DNA of 64,000 bases from Marinobacter salinisoli (GTDB taxonomy: Bacteria > Pseudomonadota > Gammaproteobacteria > Pseudomonadales > Oleiphilaceae). Of this stretch, positions 33,326 to 41,972 are shown in pieces. The DNA is taken from positions 3,286,001 to 3,350,000 of the forward strand of contig NZ_CP071247.1 of NCBI RefSeq assembly GCF_017301335.1, read 5' to 3'. Under the pieces are notes generated by a model. It was not told where the DNA came from, searched no databases, and saw nothing but the letters and a program-made list of their open reading frames with translations. A program made the translations under genes and the position numbers. How positions within the stretch are numbered: the first letter of the stretch is position 1; each line of letters opens with the position of its first letter.

Positions 33326-33805
33326 CTATCGTCGGATTGAAGCCACGGGCACCTTAACTAACTGCTGCTTCTGCATAAAGCTGATAAGTACAATCGCCCT
33401 CTCCTCACCATCATAGGCCTGGAAGATGGCATTTATGCCTTTGAACGGCCCATCGTCCAGCTCTACAGGCTCGCCTTCTTTTATACCCCCGGCCTCAGCG
33501 ACCCTATCCAAACCACCTTTAATATACTGGATAACCTCGTCCTCAATCGGGGCTGGCCTGTTGGCGAAGCCTACGACGCGAATGACGCCGCGCGTTGAAC
33601 GCAACTTGGCCCATACGGGGTCGGTCTTCTCCAGATTGACAAAGAGATAGCCGGGAAACAGAGGTTCAAGCTTTCTGATGCGCTTGCCCGCCTTGACTTT
33701 TTCGACCTCAATCTTTGGGTAGAAACAGCGGATATCCTGGTTCTGGAGATGTTGCAGAGCCCGATCACCTTGTGTGGGCTTGTGTTGGATGGCGTACCAG
33801 GTCAT
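33326..33805 (-). CDS. rfaH: RfaH transcription antiterminator (NusG paralogue)
   Basis: A 159-residue NusG-family protein. The NGN domain (1-~100) begins WYAIQHKPTQGDRAL and has FYPKIEVEKVKAGKR, the RfaH-like EPLFPGYLFVNL and TRGVIRVVGF. A flexible linker leads to the KOW-type C-terminus (~108-159: GEPVELDDGPFKGINAIF, KVPVASIRR). RfaH joins RNA polymerase at ops sites, prevents Rho and intrinsic termination and recruits ribosomes to horizontally acquired, GC-poor operons. Being directly upstream of a ~32 kb same-strand polysaccharide locus carrying two ops-like sites makes local control very likely. It is separated by ~280 bases from yjbH. Confidence 0.92.
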   Translation of the reverse strand: MTWYAIQHKPTQGDRALQHLQNQDIRCFYPKIEVEKVKAGKRIRKLEPLFPGYLFVNLEKTDPVWAKLRSTRGVIRVVGFANRPAPIEDEVIQYIKGGLDRVAEAGGIKEGEPVELDDGPFKGINAIFQAYDGEERAIVLISFMQKQQLVKVPVASIRR

Positions 33806-33923
33806 TGCAGATCCGTTTGGTTGAGAGTGACTGAGGAGCCAGAAACGCGACTCCTCTTGCCACCCAATTAAGACTTCAATTCAAGCTGGGGAGAGCAGCT
33901 GGCGAGCTTAACCAATCCCCAAG

Positions 33924-34691
33924 CTAAAGACACCAACTTGCAGCCGCGACAAACGAAGGATTAAGGACATCCTCTTTACCATACCGCAGCGCCTCACCCT
34001 GCAGCGTCTGAACCCGCCCGCCGGCGGATGCCAGAACGGCATGCCCCGCTGCCGTATCCCACTCACTGGTTGGCCCGAGGCGGGGATAGATATCGGCACG
34101 CCCTTCCGCCATTCGGCAAAACTTGAGCGAACTGCCGGCCTGAACGAGCTCGTGATCGCCGATCTTGTCAATGAAGTCTCGGGTCTCATCATTTAAGTGA
34201 TTCTTGCTGGCGACCACGCGTTTAGACCCCCTCGGCTCTGCGACAGAAATTCGGCGAACTTTACCAGCACGATCACGCTTCCAGGCGCCCTCGCCCCTCA
34301 CACCCCAAAACGCCTCTTTTAGAGCAGGAGCAGTGACAACGCCCAGCGTGGGCTCACCATCCTCAATCAAAGCGATATTGACGGTGAACTCGCCGCTGCG
34401 CTGTGTAAACTCCTTGGTGCCGTCGATGGGATCAACCAACCAGAATCGGCGCCAGTGCTGGCGCTCTTCCCACGGGATATCTCGCCCCTCTTCCGAAAGA
34501 ATCGGGATGTCGTAGCTGATCGCACGCAAACCACTAACGATTACCTCATGACTCGCGACATCGGCAGCGGTGATGGGCGAGTCATCATCCTTATAACTGA
34601 CCTTGAAATCAGACTCGTAAATATGAAGCACGCGCTCGCTGGCTTCGTCGGCGATTCTGATCACATCGGTAAGTATCTCACTCAATTGCAT
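33924..34691 (-). CDS. cysQ: 3'(2'),5'-bisphosphate nucleotidase CysQ
   Basis: A 255-residue Mg-dependent phosphatase of the inositol monophosphatase superfamily that hydrolyses PAP(S) to AMP/APS. Metal-site motifs: ILSEEGRD (~residue 67), WLVDPIDGTKEF (~88-99) and WDTAAGHAVL (~205-214). Length is normal. It is divergent from the beta-CASP gene, with 88 bases between them. Confidence 0.93.
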   Translation of the reverse strand: MQLSEILTDVIRIADEASERVLHIYESDFKVSYKDDDSPITAADVASHEVIVSGLRAISYDIPILSEEGRDIPWEERQHWRRFWLVDPIDGTKEFTQRSGEFTVNIALIEDGEPTLGVVTAPALKEAFWGVRGEGAWKRDRAGKVRRISVAEPRGSKRVVASKNHLNDETRDFIDKIGDHELVQAGSSLKFCRMAEGRADIYPRLGPTSEWDTAAGHAVLASAGGRVQTLQGEALRYGKEDVLNPSFVAAASWCL

Positions 34692-34779
34692 GCTGCACGG
34701 CTCCTGCCTCAGATCAATAAATCGTGAACTATGATCAGGGATACTAACATCCCCACCAACTCAAACGTGAGGCTTGCCC

Positions 34780-36141
34780 ATGAAACTTCAGTTCCTCGGT
34801 GCCACAGGGACAGTTACCGGCTCTCGTTATCTGCTTTCAGATGACAAACACCGCCTGCTGGTTGATTGCGGAATGTACCAGGGCGTAAAGACTCTGCGCC
34901 GCCGAAACTGGGCAAAGTTTCCAGTTGAGCCTCACACCATCAATGCCGTCGTGCTTACCCATGCGCATATCGATCATTCAGGCTATTTGCCTGCGCTGGT
35001 AAAAAACGGTTTCCGGGGGAAAGTTTACTGCACCAAAGGCACACACGAACTCTGTAAGATTTTGCTGCCCGATGCGGGATACCTGCAGGAAGAAGATGCC
35101 AAATATGCCTTCCGCAAAAAGTTCTCGAAGCACGAAAAGCCGGAACCCCTGTTTACGGAAAAAGACGCCAGGGAAGCCCTGAAATACTTTGAGTCTCTGC
35201 ACTTTCACGAGACCTTCGAGCCAGTTAAGGGCATGGAAGTCACTTTCACCCCCGCTGGCCATATTCTCGGGTCGTCTTGTGTTCATGTGCATAACAGAGA
35301 AACCGACCGAACGATCGTCTTCAGCGGCGATGTCGGCCGACAGGACGACATCATCATGCGCCCTCCTGAGCCCATTACCAAAGCGGACATTCTGGTTTGT
35401 GAATCCACCTACGGGGACAGAAGGCACGGCGAAGTTGACCCAGAGACTGAACTGTCCGACATCATCACCCGGACCGCGGGCCGGGGCGGCATTGTCCTGA
35501 TACCGGCCTTCGCCGTTGGGCGTGCCCAGATGCTGCTTTACGTGGTGCACAAACTGATGACTGACGGACGCATTCCCAATCTGCCCGTTTTTTTGAACAG
35601 CCCCATGGCCATCCACGCCACTGAGATCTTTTGTAAGCACCACAAGGAACACAAGCTTACCCCGCAGGACTGCCAACTGATTGATCAGAAAACTAAATTC
35701 GTGCGAACCGTGGAAGAGTCCATCGAACTCAACACGGTCCGATACCCCTGCGTGATCATTTCAGCCAGCGGCATGGCCAGCGGCGGCCGAGTTCTTCATC
35801 ACCTGAAAACCCTGCTGCCCAATGAAAGGAACAGCATCGTGTTTGCCGGATTTCAGGCCCCGGGTACCCGGGGTGACGCGTTGGTGAACGGGGCGGAGTC
35901 CGTAAAGATTCACGGCGAGTACTGGCCAGTGCGGGCGGATGTATTCAACCTGGATTCGCTGTCGGCCCATGGAGATTACGAGGAAATTCTGGATTGGCTG
36001 GGACAGGGAACGCTGAAACCGGAGAAGGTGTATGTCACTCACGGGGAGATGGTGGCGAGTGATGTGATGCGGAAGCGGATTTGTGAGCGGTTCGGGTGGA
36101 AGAGCGAGGTTCCGGAACTGCTTCAAGCCAACGAACTGTAG
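34780..36141 (+). CDS. MBL-fold beta-CASP RNA-processing hydrolase
   Basis: A 453-residue metallo-beta-lactamase-fold protein of the YSH1/CPSF73-like bacterial family. It has the zinc-binding HAHIDH near residue 53, a CESTYGDRRH motif in the beta-CASP part, the SASGMASGGRVLHHL block, and the late SLSAHGDYEEIL and VYVTHGE motifs carrying the last metal ligands. Homologues act as RNA exo/endonucleases. A TTG two codons earlier is possible; the ATG at 34780 has GTGAGG seven bases upstream. It converges with the next minus-strand gene with 16 bases between. Confidence 0.88.
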   Translation: MKLQFLGATGTVTGSRYLLSDDKHRLLVDCGMYQGVKTLRRRNWAKFPVEPHTINAVVLTHAHIDHSGYLPALVKNGFRGKVYCTKGTHELCKILLPDAGYLQEEDAKYAFRKKFSKHEKPEPLFTEKDAREALKYFESLHFHETFEPVKGMEVTFTPAGHILGSSCVHVHNRETDRTIVFSGDVGRQDDIIMRPPEPITKADILVCESTYGDRRHGEVDPETELSDIITRTAGRGGIVLIPAFAVGRAQMLLYVVHKLMTDGRIPNLPVFLNSPMAIHATEIFCKHHKEHKLTPQDCQLIDQKTKFVRTVEESIELNTVRYPCVIISASGMASGGRVLHHLKTLLPNERNSIVFAGFQAPGTRGDALVNGAESVKIHGEYWPVRADVFNLDSLSAHGDYEEILDWLGQGTLKPEKVYVTHGEMVASDVMRKRICERFGWKSEVPELLQANEL

Positions 36142-36157
36142 TCGATCGAAGGATAGT

Positions 36158-37639
36158 TTAGGGCATCTCAGACTCCTTACGCGGAAAATTACCGTGAAGC
36201 CAGAAGCGAGGCATTAAACCCTCACGCACATTGTCCTCGTAATACGGGATATCTGCCTTCATTGCTTGGTAGTATCTCCCGACCTCGACAAACCAAGCGA
36301 TAGACAAACAAGCTACAACCCCTACTGCAATCACAACTGAGGAACCAATACGCCTTTCTGCAGAAGGTGACGATTTAGGCTCTGAAATTAGCCCCCAGAA
36401 AATGCTCAACACCACGAAACCAGTCAACATTGACCCAGGAGCCAGAAAGACCGCAGACGCCCCCGCATGGATCATTGCTGCAGACACAGACGCCAAAAAA
36501 CCTGCAACGGAAGCATTCAAAACCGGGGATCGATAGGCGCCCAACTCAGAGCAACGTCTCCACGCCGACCGAATACACCGGACAACCAAGAGAACAACGG
36601 CGACTACCAAAAGCCAACCATATTCAGCGGCCCACATCAGATACATACTGTGGGGATGGGCAAACTTCGGAGCTTGACGATAGCCATCCGTGTAAATTTC
36701 ATGGGTTAGCCAAGCTTGGGAACCCATTCCCCAAGGAAAGTTCTGAAGGCTCATTGTCCAAGCCTCTCCAAATAAGACTAGCCTCCCTGAAGCTGTGGTA
36801 TTTATTGACCGAATACTTGAATCTTCAAGCAAAACATTCGGTACAAGCACACAAAGCAAAAGCCACGCAAAAAAACCACAGGTACAGTGCCGAAAAACAA
36901 CTTTAAGCCAAGGTATCGCTGACCTGCCCATCATAAACATCACAACGATAAGGCCAAATGCGAGCCCTAACAGAGTCCCCCGAGCCATAGAAAGAAAGAC
37001 TATCCACCACCAAAGCGCCGCACCAACCAAAACAAAAAATTGCCAGCGCCGTTTAGACCGCCAAGGCCCCACAAGCACCGCCAATGGAAAAAGTGGCAAC
37101 AGCCATGTCGCTAAGTGACTCCAGTATCGAATATTTGCAAAGCCCCAAGGGATATAATCTGCTAAATCACTTACACCGCCAGAAATCGCAAAGACATAAA
37201 TCAGAAGGGAAGTAGCGCCATAGAACGTCGAAACCAATATTGAAGCGTACGCCACAAGAGCGGCACCATTTAGCTTTTCTTCCGTCTTAATTGGCAACAT
37301 TCCCAGAAAAAAAATTCCGAAGAAAAAAGCTGCATACATCCCAGGTTCAACCCAAACATAGGAAGATCCCTGAGACGGAAGAGCCAACACGAGGAAGCCG
37401 ACCGCCACGCCGATCCATTCCCACTCCCTCAGAAAAAAGGCCCACCCATGTAGTCGAAGGAAAAAAAATACAGATACAGGTACAGTCAACGCCAGAATAA
37501 TAACCAGCAGGAAGCGCTGAAACTCATACCCATTCAGCGGCAAGGGCAAAAGATCAGCAAATAAAATGCTGACAAAAAGGAAGATTACAAATAAGAAAAG
37601 AACAGAACCCCTCAAGCTCTGCACAGGCCCATTAAGCAT
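36158..37639 (-). CDS. O-antigen ligase/polymerase family (Wzy_C) membrane protein
   Basis: A 493-residue integral membrane protein with about twelve hydrophobic segments and the Wzy_C core: FLSMARGTLLGL, then TTASGRLVLFGEAW with WGMG and the large-loop PKFAHPHSMYLMWAAEYGWLL, containing the histidine and arginine expected for WaaL/PglL-like enzymes. Such proteins transfer or polymerise undecaprenyl-linked glycans in the periplasm. It lies directly downstream (36 bases) of a second Wzy_C protein gene and two genes after pilA. It may be the lipid A-core O-antigen ligase, a polymerase or a second pilin ligase; sequence alone does not decide. Confidence 0.78.
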   Translation of the reverse strand: MLNGPVQSLRGSVLFLFVIFLFVSILFADLLPLPLNGYEFQRFLLVIILALTVPVSVFFFLRLHGWAFFLREWEWIGVAVGFLVLALPSQGSSYVWVEPGMYAAFFFGIFFLGMLPIKTEEKLNGAALVAYASILVSTFYGATSLLIYVFAISGGVSDLADYIPWGFANIRYWSHLATWLLPLFPLAVLVGPWRSKRRWQFFVLVGAALWWWIVFLSMARGTLLGLAFGLIVVMFMMGRSAIPWLKVVFRHCTCGFFAWLLLCVLVPNVLLEDSSIRSINTTASGRLVLFGEAWTMSLQNFPWGMGSQAWLTHEIYTDGYRQAPKFAHPHSMYLMWAAEYGWLLVVAVVLLVVRCIRSAWRRCSELGAYRSPVLNASVAGFLASVSAAMIHAGASAVFLAPGSMLTGFVVLSIFWGLISEPKSSPSAERRIGSSVVIAVGVVACLSIAWFVEVGRYYQAMKADIPYYEDNVREGLMPRFWLHGNFPRKESEMP

Positions 37640-37675
37640 TTTTTGTCGACCTAGAAATTACTTTAAAACCATTCA

Positions 37676-39385
37676 TTAGGGCGACCCATCGTAACCCCCG
37701 GTAACTGTAGGCATCGAAAAACACCCTTCTTTGAGCTCACTCATCTTACGAACGATCTGCGAGGTGGCTAGTTGATAGTAATCTTCGCCATGAATCACAC
37801 GAACCAACTCCAGTTGCTTTACCCCCTCCCTCTCACGCCCGTTCAAAAAGAGCGCCAGAGCATATCGAAATAATACGGAAAGGTGGGGATATCTTGTTGC
37901 GGCATCATTCATTTCTCGCAAACTTAGCTCCGACATTCCCCGGCACAGATTACGGCTTTTAACCGCCTGCAAAGCCTCTAGATGGGACAACAAAGAGAAA
38001 CCGCCCGAGAGCTCTTTTTGCTCAAAACCCACGACCCTCGCTGCTGCGATTCGGCTATTGAATTCGTTTTTATCGTAGTGTCTATATTCGAAAACCACCC
38101 GACCAAAAAGGAAAGGCACAATAAGTACCGCAAGAGCCCAACTCGTCGGGCCAAGCCTCCAACTGCAAGACCTACGCCGTCCAGCTTCCGCTACCCCGAC
38201 AAATAGTCCAGCAGGCAACAAAAAGTACGCAAAAGCATGAGGGAACTCCAGCATCGAATGGATAAAGATTAACCCAGCACACAGCAAAGCAAACCCAGTT
38301 TCGAGCCGTTTACTGGCCTTGAGCAACTGCCACTGCCACCAAATTAGGCCTACGATCAAAATCCCGCCGACAACCACCCCGTTCCACAGAATTAGGTCAA
38401 GGAAAAGGTTATGGCTATACTCGAGCAACCCCGAAACGGGATACTCCTCCGCAATAGCTACCTGCGCAGCGATAACTTGCCCCCACCCATACCCAAACCA
38501 AGGTCGCTCAGCGATAGCCGCGAGCACCATACCCCAGAGCTCGAGACGCCTAGTACCCCCAATACGCTCGCCAAAGGCTTGCCCGCCAAGCAAAAGAAAC
38601 TCAGAAACGAGAGGAATCAGCAGAACCAGGGCAAAAAAAATGCTGAGCCAGACCGCCCCTAATCCTCGGGACACCCGCAACCTTAGCGTTCTCCCTTGGA
38701 ATACCCAGAACGCATACAGGGAGAAAGCCGCAACCCAAGAGGTACGTGACTGCGTCGTTGCCAATGCAACCATGAGGATAACAACAATGCATGCCCCCAA
38801 AGTCTTCCCAATCCATCCTCGCTCAAAAAGAAACAGGAGCGATGCGATCCCCAGCAACAACAACGTGGCCAAGTGATTAGGCTGAGCCAAGTTTGCGTAA
38901 GGCCGTTGACCCAATAACCGCAACTCAAAGCTAGATTCGGATAAGCCCAACCATTGGCGAAAAGCGATGAAAGCAGAAAGGGTTGACGCAATCAAAAGAG
39001 CGCAAGCCATACCCTCGACGAGATGACTCCTTTTGTCAGAGTCAGAGCTAGAGTTCAAACCAACAAACGCTGCCGCAAAAAACCCCAATACGTATATGCC
39101 AGAAATCACCGCATCACCAACAAATAAAATCTGTCCCAGCATCGCTTGAGAGAATGGAACAGCGGCGACGAAAGCAATGCTCAAAATTGGCATTGAAGTT
39201 TTATTTTTGTTCCGGATAACAGCAAGGGCCAGCATAAAGAGCCCGAAAAAAGCGAGAACCTCCTGATAAAACGAGCTCCAAATCTGCGAGCGAACGGGCC
39301 ATATCCAGGAGGCCAAAAACGCTATCACCCCTATGCAGGTTAAATAAAAACGAACGCGTTGGTTGCTCAAGTTAAATAGTCGCAC
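37676..39385 (-). CDS. tfpO: Pilin oligosaccharyltransferase, TfpO/PglL-like
   Basis: A 569-residue membrane protein with ~11-12 hydrophobic segments. The PglL-type markers are GQRPYANLAQPNHLATLLLL (~residue 160), TTQSRTSW, RRLELWGMVL, YSHNLFLDLILWNG and HSMLEFPHAFAYFLLPAGL. The last is the signature of O-oligosaccharyltransferases rather than WaaL. A soluble C-terminal tail (~420-569) follows. It begins with GTG 60 bases after pilA, past the pilA terminator, the position tfpO/pilO has in Pseudomonas and Acinetobacter. The pilin encoded upstream ends in serine, the known TfpO acceptor type. It would attach an O-unit to pilin in the periplasm. Confidence 0.8.
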   Translation of the reverse strand: MRLFNLSNQRVRFYLTCIGVIAFLASWIWPVRSQIWSSFYQEVLAFFGLFMLALAVIRNKNKTSMPILSIAFVAAVPFSQAMLGQILFVGDAVISGIYVLGFFAAAFVGLNSSSDSDKRSHLVEGMACALLIASTLSAFIAFRQWLGLSESSFELRLLGQRPYANLAQPNHLATLLLLGIASLLFLFERGWIGKTLGACIVVILMVALATTQSRTSWVAAFSLYAFWVFQGRTLRLRVSRGLGAVWLSIFFALVLLIPLVSEFLLLGGQAFGERIGGTRRLELWGMVLAAIAERPWFGYGWGQVIAAQVAIAEEYPVSGLLEYSHNLFLDLILWNGVVVGGILIVGLIWWQWQLLKASKRLETGFALLCAGLIFIHSMLEFPHAFAYFLLPAGLFVGVAEAGRRRSCSWRLGPTSWALAVLIVPFLFGRVVFEYRHYDKNEFNSRIAAARVVGFEQKELSGGFSLLSHLEALQAVKSRNLCRGMSELSLREMNDAATRYPHLSVLFRYALALFLNGREREGVKQLELVRVIHGEDYYQLATSQIVRKMSELKEGCFSMPTVTGGYDGSP

Positions 39386-39402
39386 GATTATGCTCTAGCT
39401 AA

Positions 39403-39432
39403 AAAAAATGCTGCCCGAAGGCAGCATTTTCA
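39403..39432 (-). terminator. pilA terminator
   Basis: TGCTGCC/GGCAGCA stem, which on the minus strand has a TTCG tetraloop and is followed by eight T. It lies 14 bases after the pilA stop and 18 bases before the tfpO GTG, so tfpO probably depends on read-through. Confidence 0.85.
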
Positions 39433-39445
39433 TACCGTATAAGTC

Positions 39446-39889
39446 TTAAGACTTAGAACAGCCAGAAGGCAGGTATTTTGCATCAGAAACGCTTGCTGAG
39501 CACTCATACAGACCAGCCGCCGTGCGGTTGAGCTGAATCGATGCGCTGGTACCGAGACGCCCTGGATTCTTAATGTCGCACTTGATCGCACCAGTAGCAG
39601 AACCATTAGTTCCAGGTTTGGTTACGCTGATAGTTGTGCAATTCCCAGAGCCGGAGGCCAAACCGATAGCAGCGGGACTACTGATAGCATCTGCACCTTC
39701 AGAGGTAAAAGTCAGCTCGTAGCTTGTCTTACCTGCAGCGATGTCAGCCAGGGCAGCAGTCGCCTTAGACTTGGAGATGTAATCCTGATAGGCCGGAATC
39801 GCGATCGCAGCCAGAATACCGATGATCGCTACAACAATCATCAATTCAATCAGGGTGAAACCGTTCTGTGCCTGGTTGTTTTTCATCAT
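39446..39889 (-). CDS. pilA: Type IV major pilin PilA
   Basis: A 147-residue prepilin. The ten-residue leader [10 protein letters not shown] is cut by PilD before F11 of [22 protein letters not shown], with Glu at position 5 of the mature protein. Four cysteines are present; the last pair (YEC ... SGC) closes the C-terminal disulfide loop. The protein ends CSKS, so the final residue is a serine just after the loop, like group I glycosylated pilins of P. aeruginosa. It is divergent from pilB, and a hairpin terminator follows. Confidence 0.95.
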   Translation of the reverse strand: MMKNNQAQNGFTLIELMIVVAIIGILAAIAIPAYQDYISKSKATAALADIAAGKTSYELTFTSEGADAISSPAAIGLASGSGNCTTISVTKPGTNGSATGAIKCDIKNPGRLGTSASIQLNRTAAGLYECSASVSDAKYLPSGCSKS

Positions 39890-39974
39890 TTCGTATCAAC
39901 CTCTGTGTTTGTTATCGATCAACTCTGCCCGCACGGCTAAGCCGCGCCAGCATAAGAAGCCTACCAAGCCTTAA

Positions 39975-39989
39975 GCACCGACCATGCCA
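39975..39989 (-). promoter_or_regulatory. Candidate sigma-54 promoter of pilA
   Basis: On the minus strand TGGCATGGTCGGTGC keeps the invariant GG (39988-39987) and GC (39976-39975) ten bases apart, as in -24/-12 promoters. The start of transcription would be near 39964, 75 bases before the ATG. pilA is RpoN/PilR-dependent in pseudomonads. The rest of the 365-base pilA-pilB gap shows nothing else clear. Confidence 0.5.
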
Positions 39990-40254
39990 GAATTAAAAAA
40001 AATTCAAAAACCTATTACTTATAGAACCTTACAAAGCCCACATTACTTCACCAGCCCTCCCCACAAATCAAACCGCAGGCTCACACCGTCAGAAAGTGAC
40101 CTTTTTCGTCACTCTCGAAACACCTATACCGAACAGATACTGAACAAAACAAAAGCCTTCAAAACCACGCTTCCCAATCAACGCCCGGATCTCTACACTC
40201 TTTGCAATCAACAAGACCTGTTTTCAACAACTTGAACGGCCCTCTCAAACGCTT

Positions 40255-41970
40255 ATGTCGAACAACAAAAGCAGCATCACACTCACCGGCCTGGCCAGGC
40301 GCTTTGTCGACGACGGCCTATTGGACGAAGACACTGCAAAAGACGCATTTCTCCAAGCATCTCAGAACAAAATCCCGCTGATCACCTACTTAGCACAAAA
40401 CAATCTCGCCGATAGCGGAAAGTTGGCATCCTCGGCGGCCCAGGAGTTTGGATTCTCTGTTCTGGATTTGGATGCTTTCTTGCCTGAGATGATGCCCGAG
40501 AAAGCTGTTGACGAAAAACTGATCCGCAAACACAGCGCACTCCCCCTTTACAAACGAGGCAACCGCCTGTTTGTCGCAGTATCTGACCCAACGAATATCC
40601 AAGCGCTGGACGAGATCAAGTTCAACACCGGCCTGAGCACCGACGCAGTTCTCGTAGATGACCAGAAATTGCGCACGGCCATCGATAGGTACCTGGAGTC
40701 CCAGGACACCTCCATGGGCGACCTGGATGACGCAGACCTCGAAGGCGTTGAAACGGAAGCCGGCGATCAGGATGATCAGGACACAGTATCCACAGCGGAA
40801 GTTGACGACGCACCGATCGTCAAGTACGTCAACAAAATGCTGCTTGATGCAATTCGTGGCGGCGCATCAGACATCCACTTCGAGCCCTACGAAAAGATCT
40901 ATCGAGTCCGCTATCGGACCGACGGCATCCTGAAAGAGGTGTCGCGCCCCTCAATCAAGTTGGCGCCCAAGATTTCCGCTCGAGTCAAGATCATGTCTCA
41001 ACTGGACATCTCAGAGCGTAGAGTGCCGCAGGATGGCCGGATTAAGATGAAGCTGTCCAAAACCAAGGCTATCGACTTCCGGGTAAACACTCTGCCCACC
41101 CTTTGGGGCGAAAAAATCGTATTGCGAATACTTGATCCCAGCTCCGCCAAACTGGGTATTGATGCACTGGGATATGACGAAGACCAAAAGGCACTTTACC
41201 TTGACGCCCTGAAGCAGCCTCAAGGAATGATCTTGGTCACCGGCCCCACCGGCTCAGGCAAGACCGTGTCGCTATACACGGGCCTGAATATTCTCAACAC
41301 TCCGGAGACCAATATTTCGACTGCGGAGGATCCGGCTGAAATCAACCTTGAGGGCATCAACCAGGTCAACGTCAACACGAAGGTAGGACTGGGTTTTGCC
41401 GAAGCCCTGCGGGCCTTCCTGCGACAAGACCCTGACGTCATCATGGTGGGCGAGATCCGGGATCTTGAAACGGCCAATATCGCGATCAAGGCGGCACAAA
41501 CCGGCCACCTGGTGCTGTCCACGCTTCACACTAACAGCGCACCAGAAACGCTTACTCGAATGATGAACATGGGCGTACCCGCGTTCAATATCGCCACCTC
41601 CGTAAGCCTGATCATCGCCCAACGCCTTGGCCGGCGCCTATGCAATGCCTGCAAACAACCCCTCGACGTACCTAAAGACGTGCTTCTTCAGGAAGGGTTC
41701 ACAGAGGCACAAATTGAAACAGGCTTCACGTTGTACCGACCCAAGGGCTGTGATAAATGCAGTGGGGGATACAAAGGCCGAGTGGGTATCTACGAGGTTG
41801 TGAAGGTTACCGATGAACTGGCAAACATGATTATGGAAGAAGCCAGCTCCATTCAAATTGCAAAACAGGCGCAGGCCGAAGGCTTCCGGAATTTGCGGCA
41901 ATCCGCCCTTATTAAAGTGATTGAGGGCGTGACCAGTCTCGAAGAAGCCAACCGCGTGACGAAGGATTAG
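40255..41970 (+). CDS. pilB: Type IV pilus extension ATPase PilB
   Basis: Hexameric cytoplasmic ATPase driving pilus assembly, 571 residues. It has an N-terminal MshEN-like region, then the GspE domain with Walker A GPTGSGKT (~330-337), the Asp box and Walker B (DPDVIMVGEIRD), a His box (GHLVLSTLHTN) and a zinc site formed by C463, C466, C499 and C502. Length and order are typical. It precedes pilC by 2 bases. Confidence 0.96.
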   Translation: MSNNKSSITLTGLARRFVDDGLLDEDTAKDAFLQASQNKIPLITYLAQNNLADSGKLASSAAQEFGFSVLDLDAFLPEMMPEKAVDEKLIRKHSALPLYKRGNRLFVAVSDPTNIQALDEIKFNTGLSTDAVLVDDQKLRTAIDRYLESQDTSMGDLDDADLEGVETEAGDQDDQDTVSTAEVDDAPIVKYVNKMLLDAIRGGASDIHFEPYEKIYRVRYRTDGILKEVSRPSIKLAPKISARVKIMSQLDISERRVPQDGRIKMKLSKTKAIDFRVNTLPTLWGEKIVLRILDPSSAKLGIDALGYDEDQKALYLDALKQPQGMILVTGPTGSGKTVSLYTGLNILNTPETNISTAEDPAEINLEGINQVNVNTKVGLGFAEALRAFLRQDPDVIMVGEIRDLETANIAIKAAQTGHLVLSTLHTNSAPETLTRMMNMGVPAFNIATSVSLIIAQRLGRRLCNACKQPLDVPKDVLLQEGFTEAQIETGFTLYRPKGCDKCSGGYKGRVGIYEVVKVTDELANMIMEEASSIQIAKQAQAEGFRNLRQSALIKVIEGVTSLEEANRVTKD

Positions 41971-41972
41971 TA

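Noticed and set aside
34978..35676. 232-codon minus-strand open frame opposite the beta-CASP gene
   Set aside because: The plus strand encodes a complete metallo-hydrolase with conserved motifs; the opposite frame has no family features.
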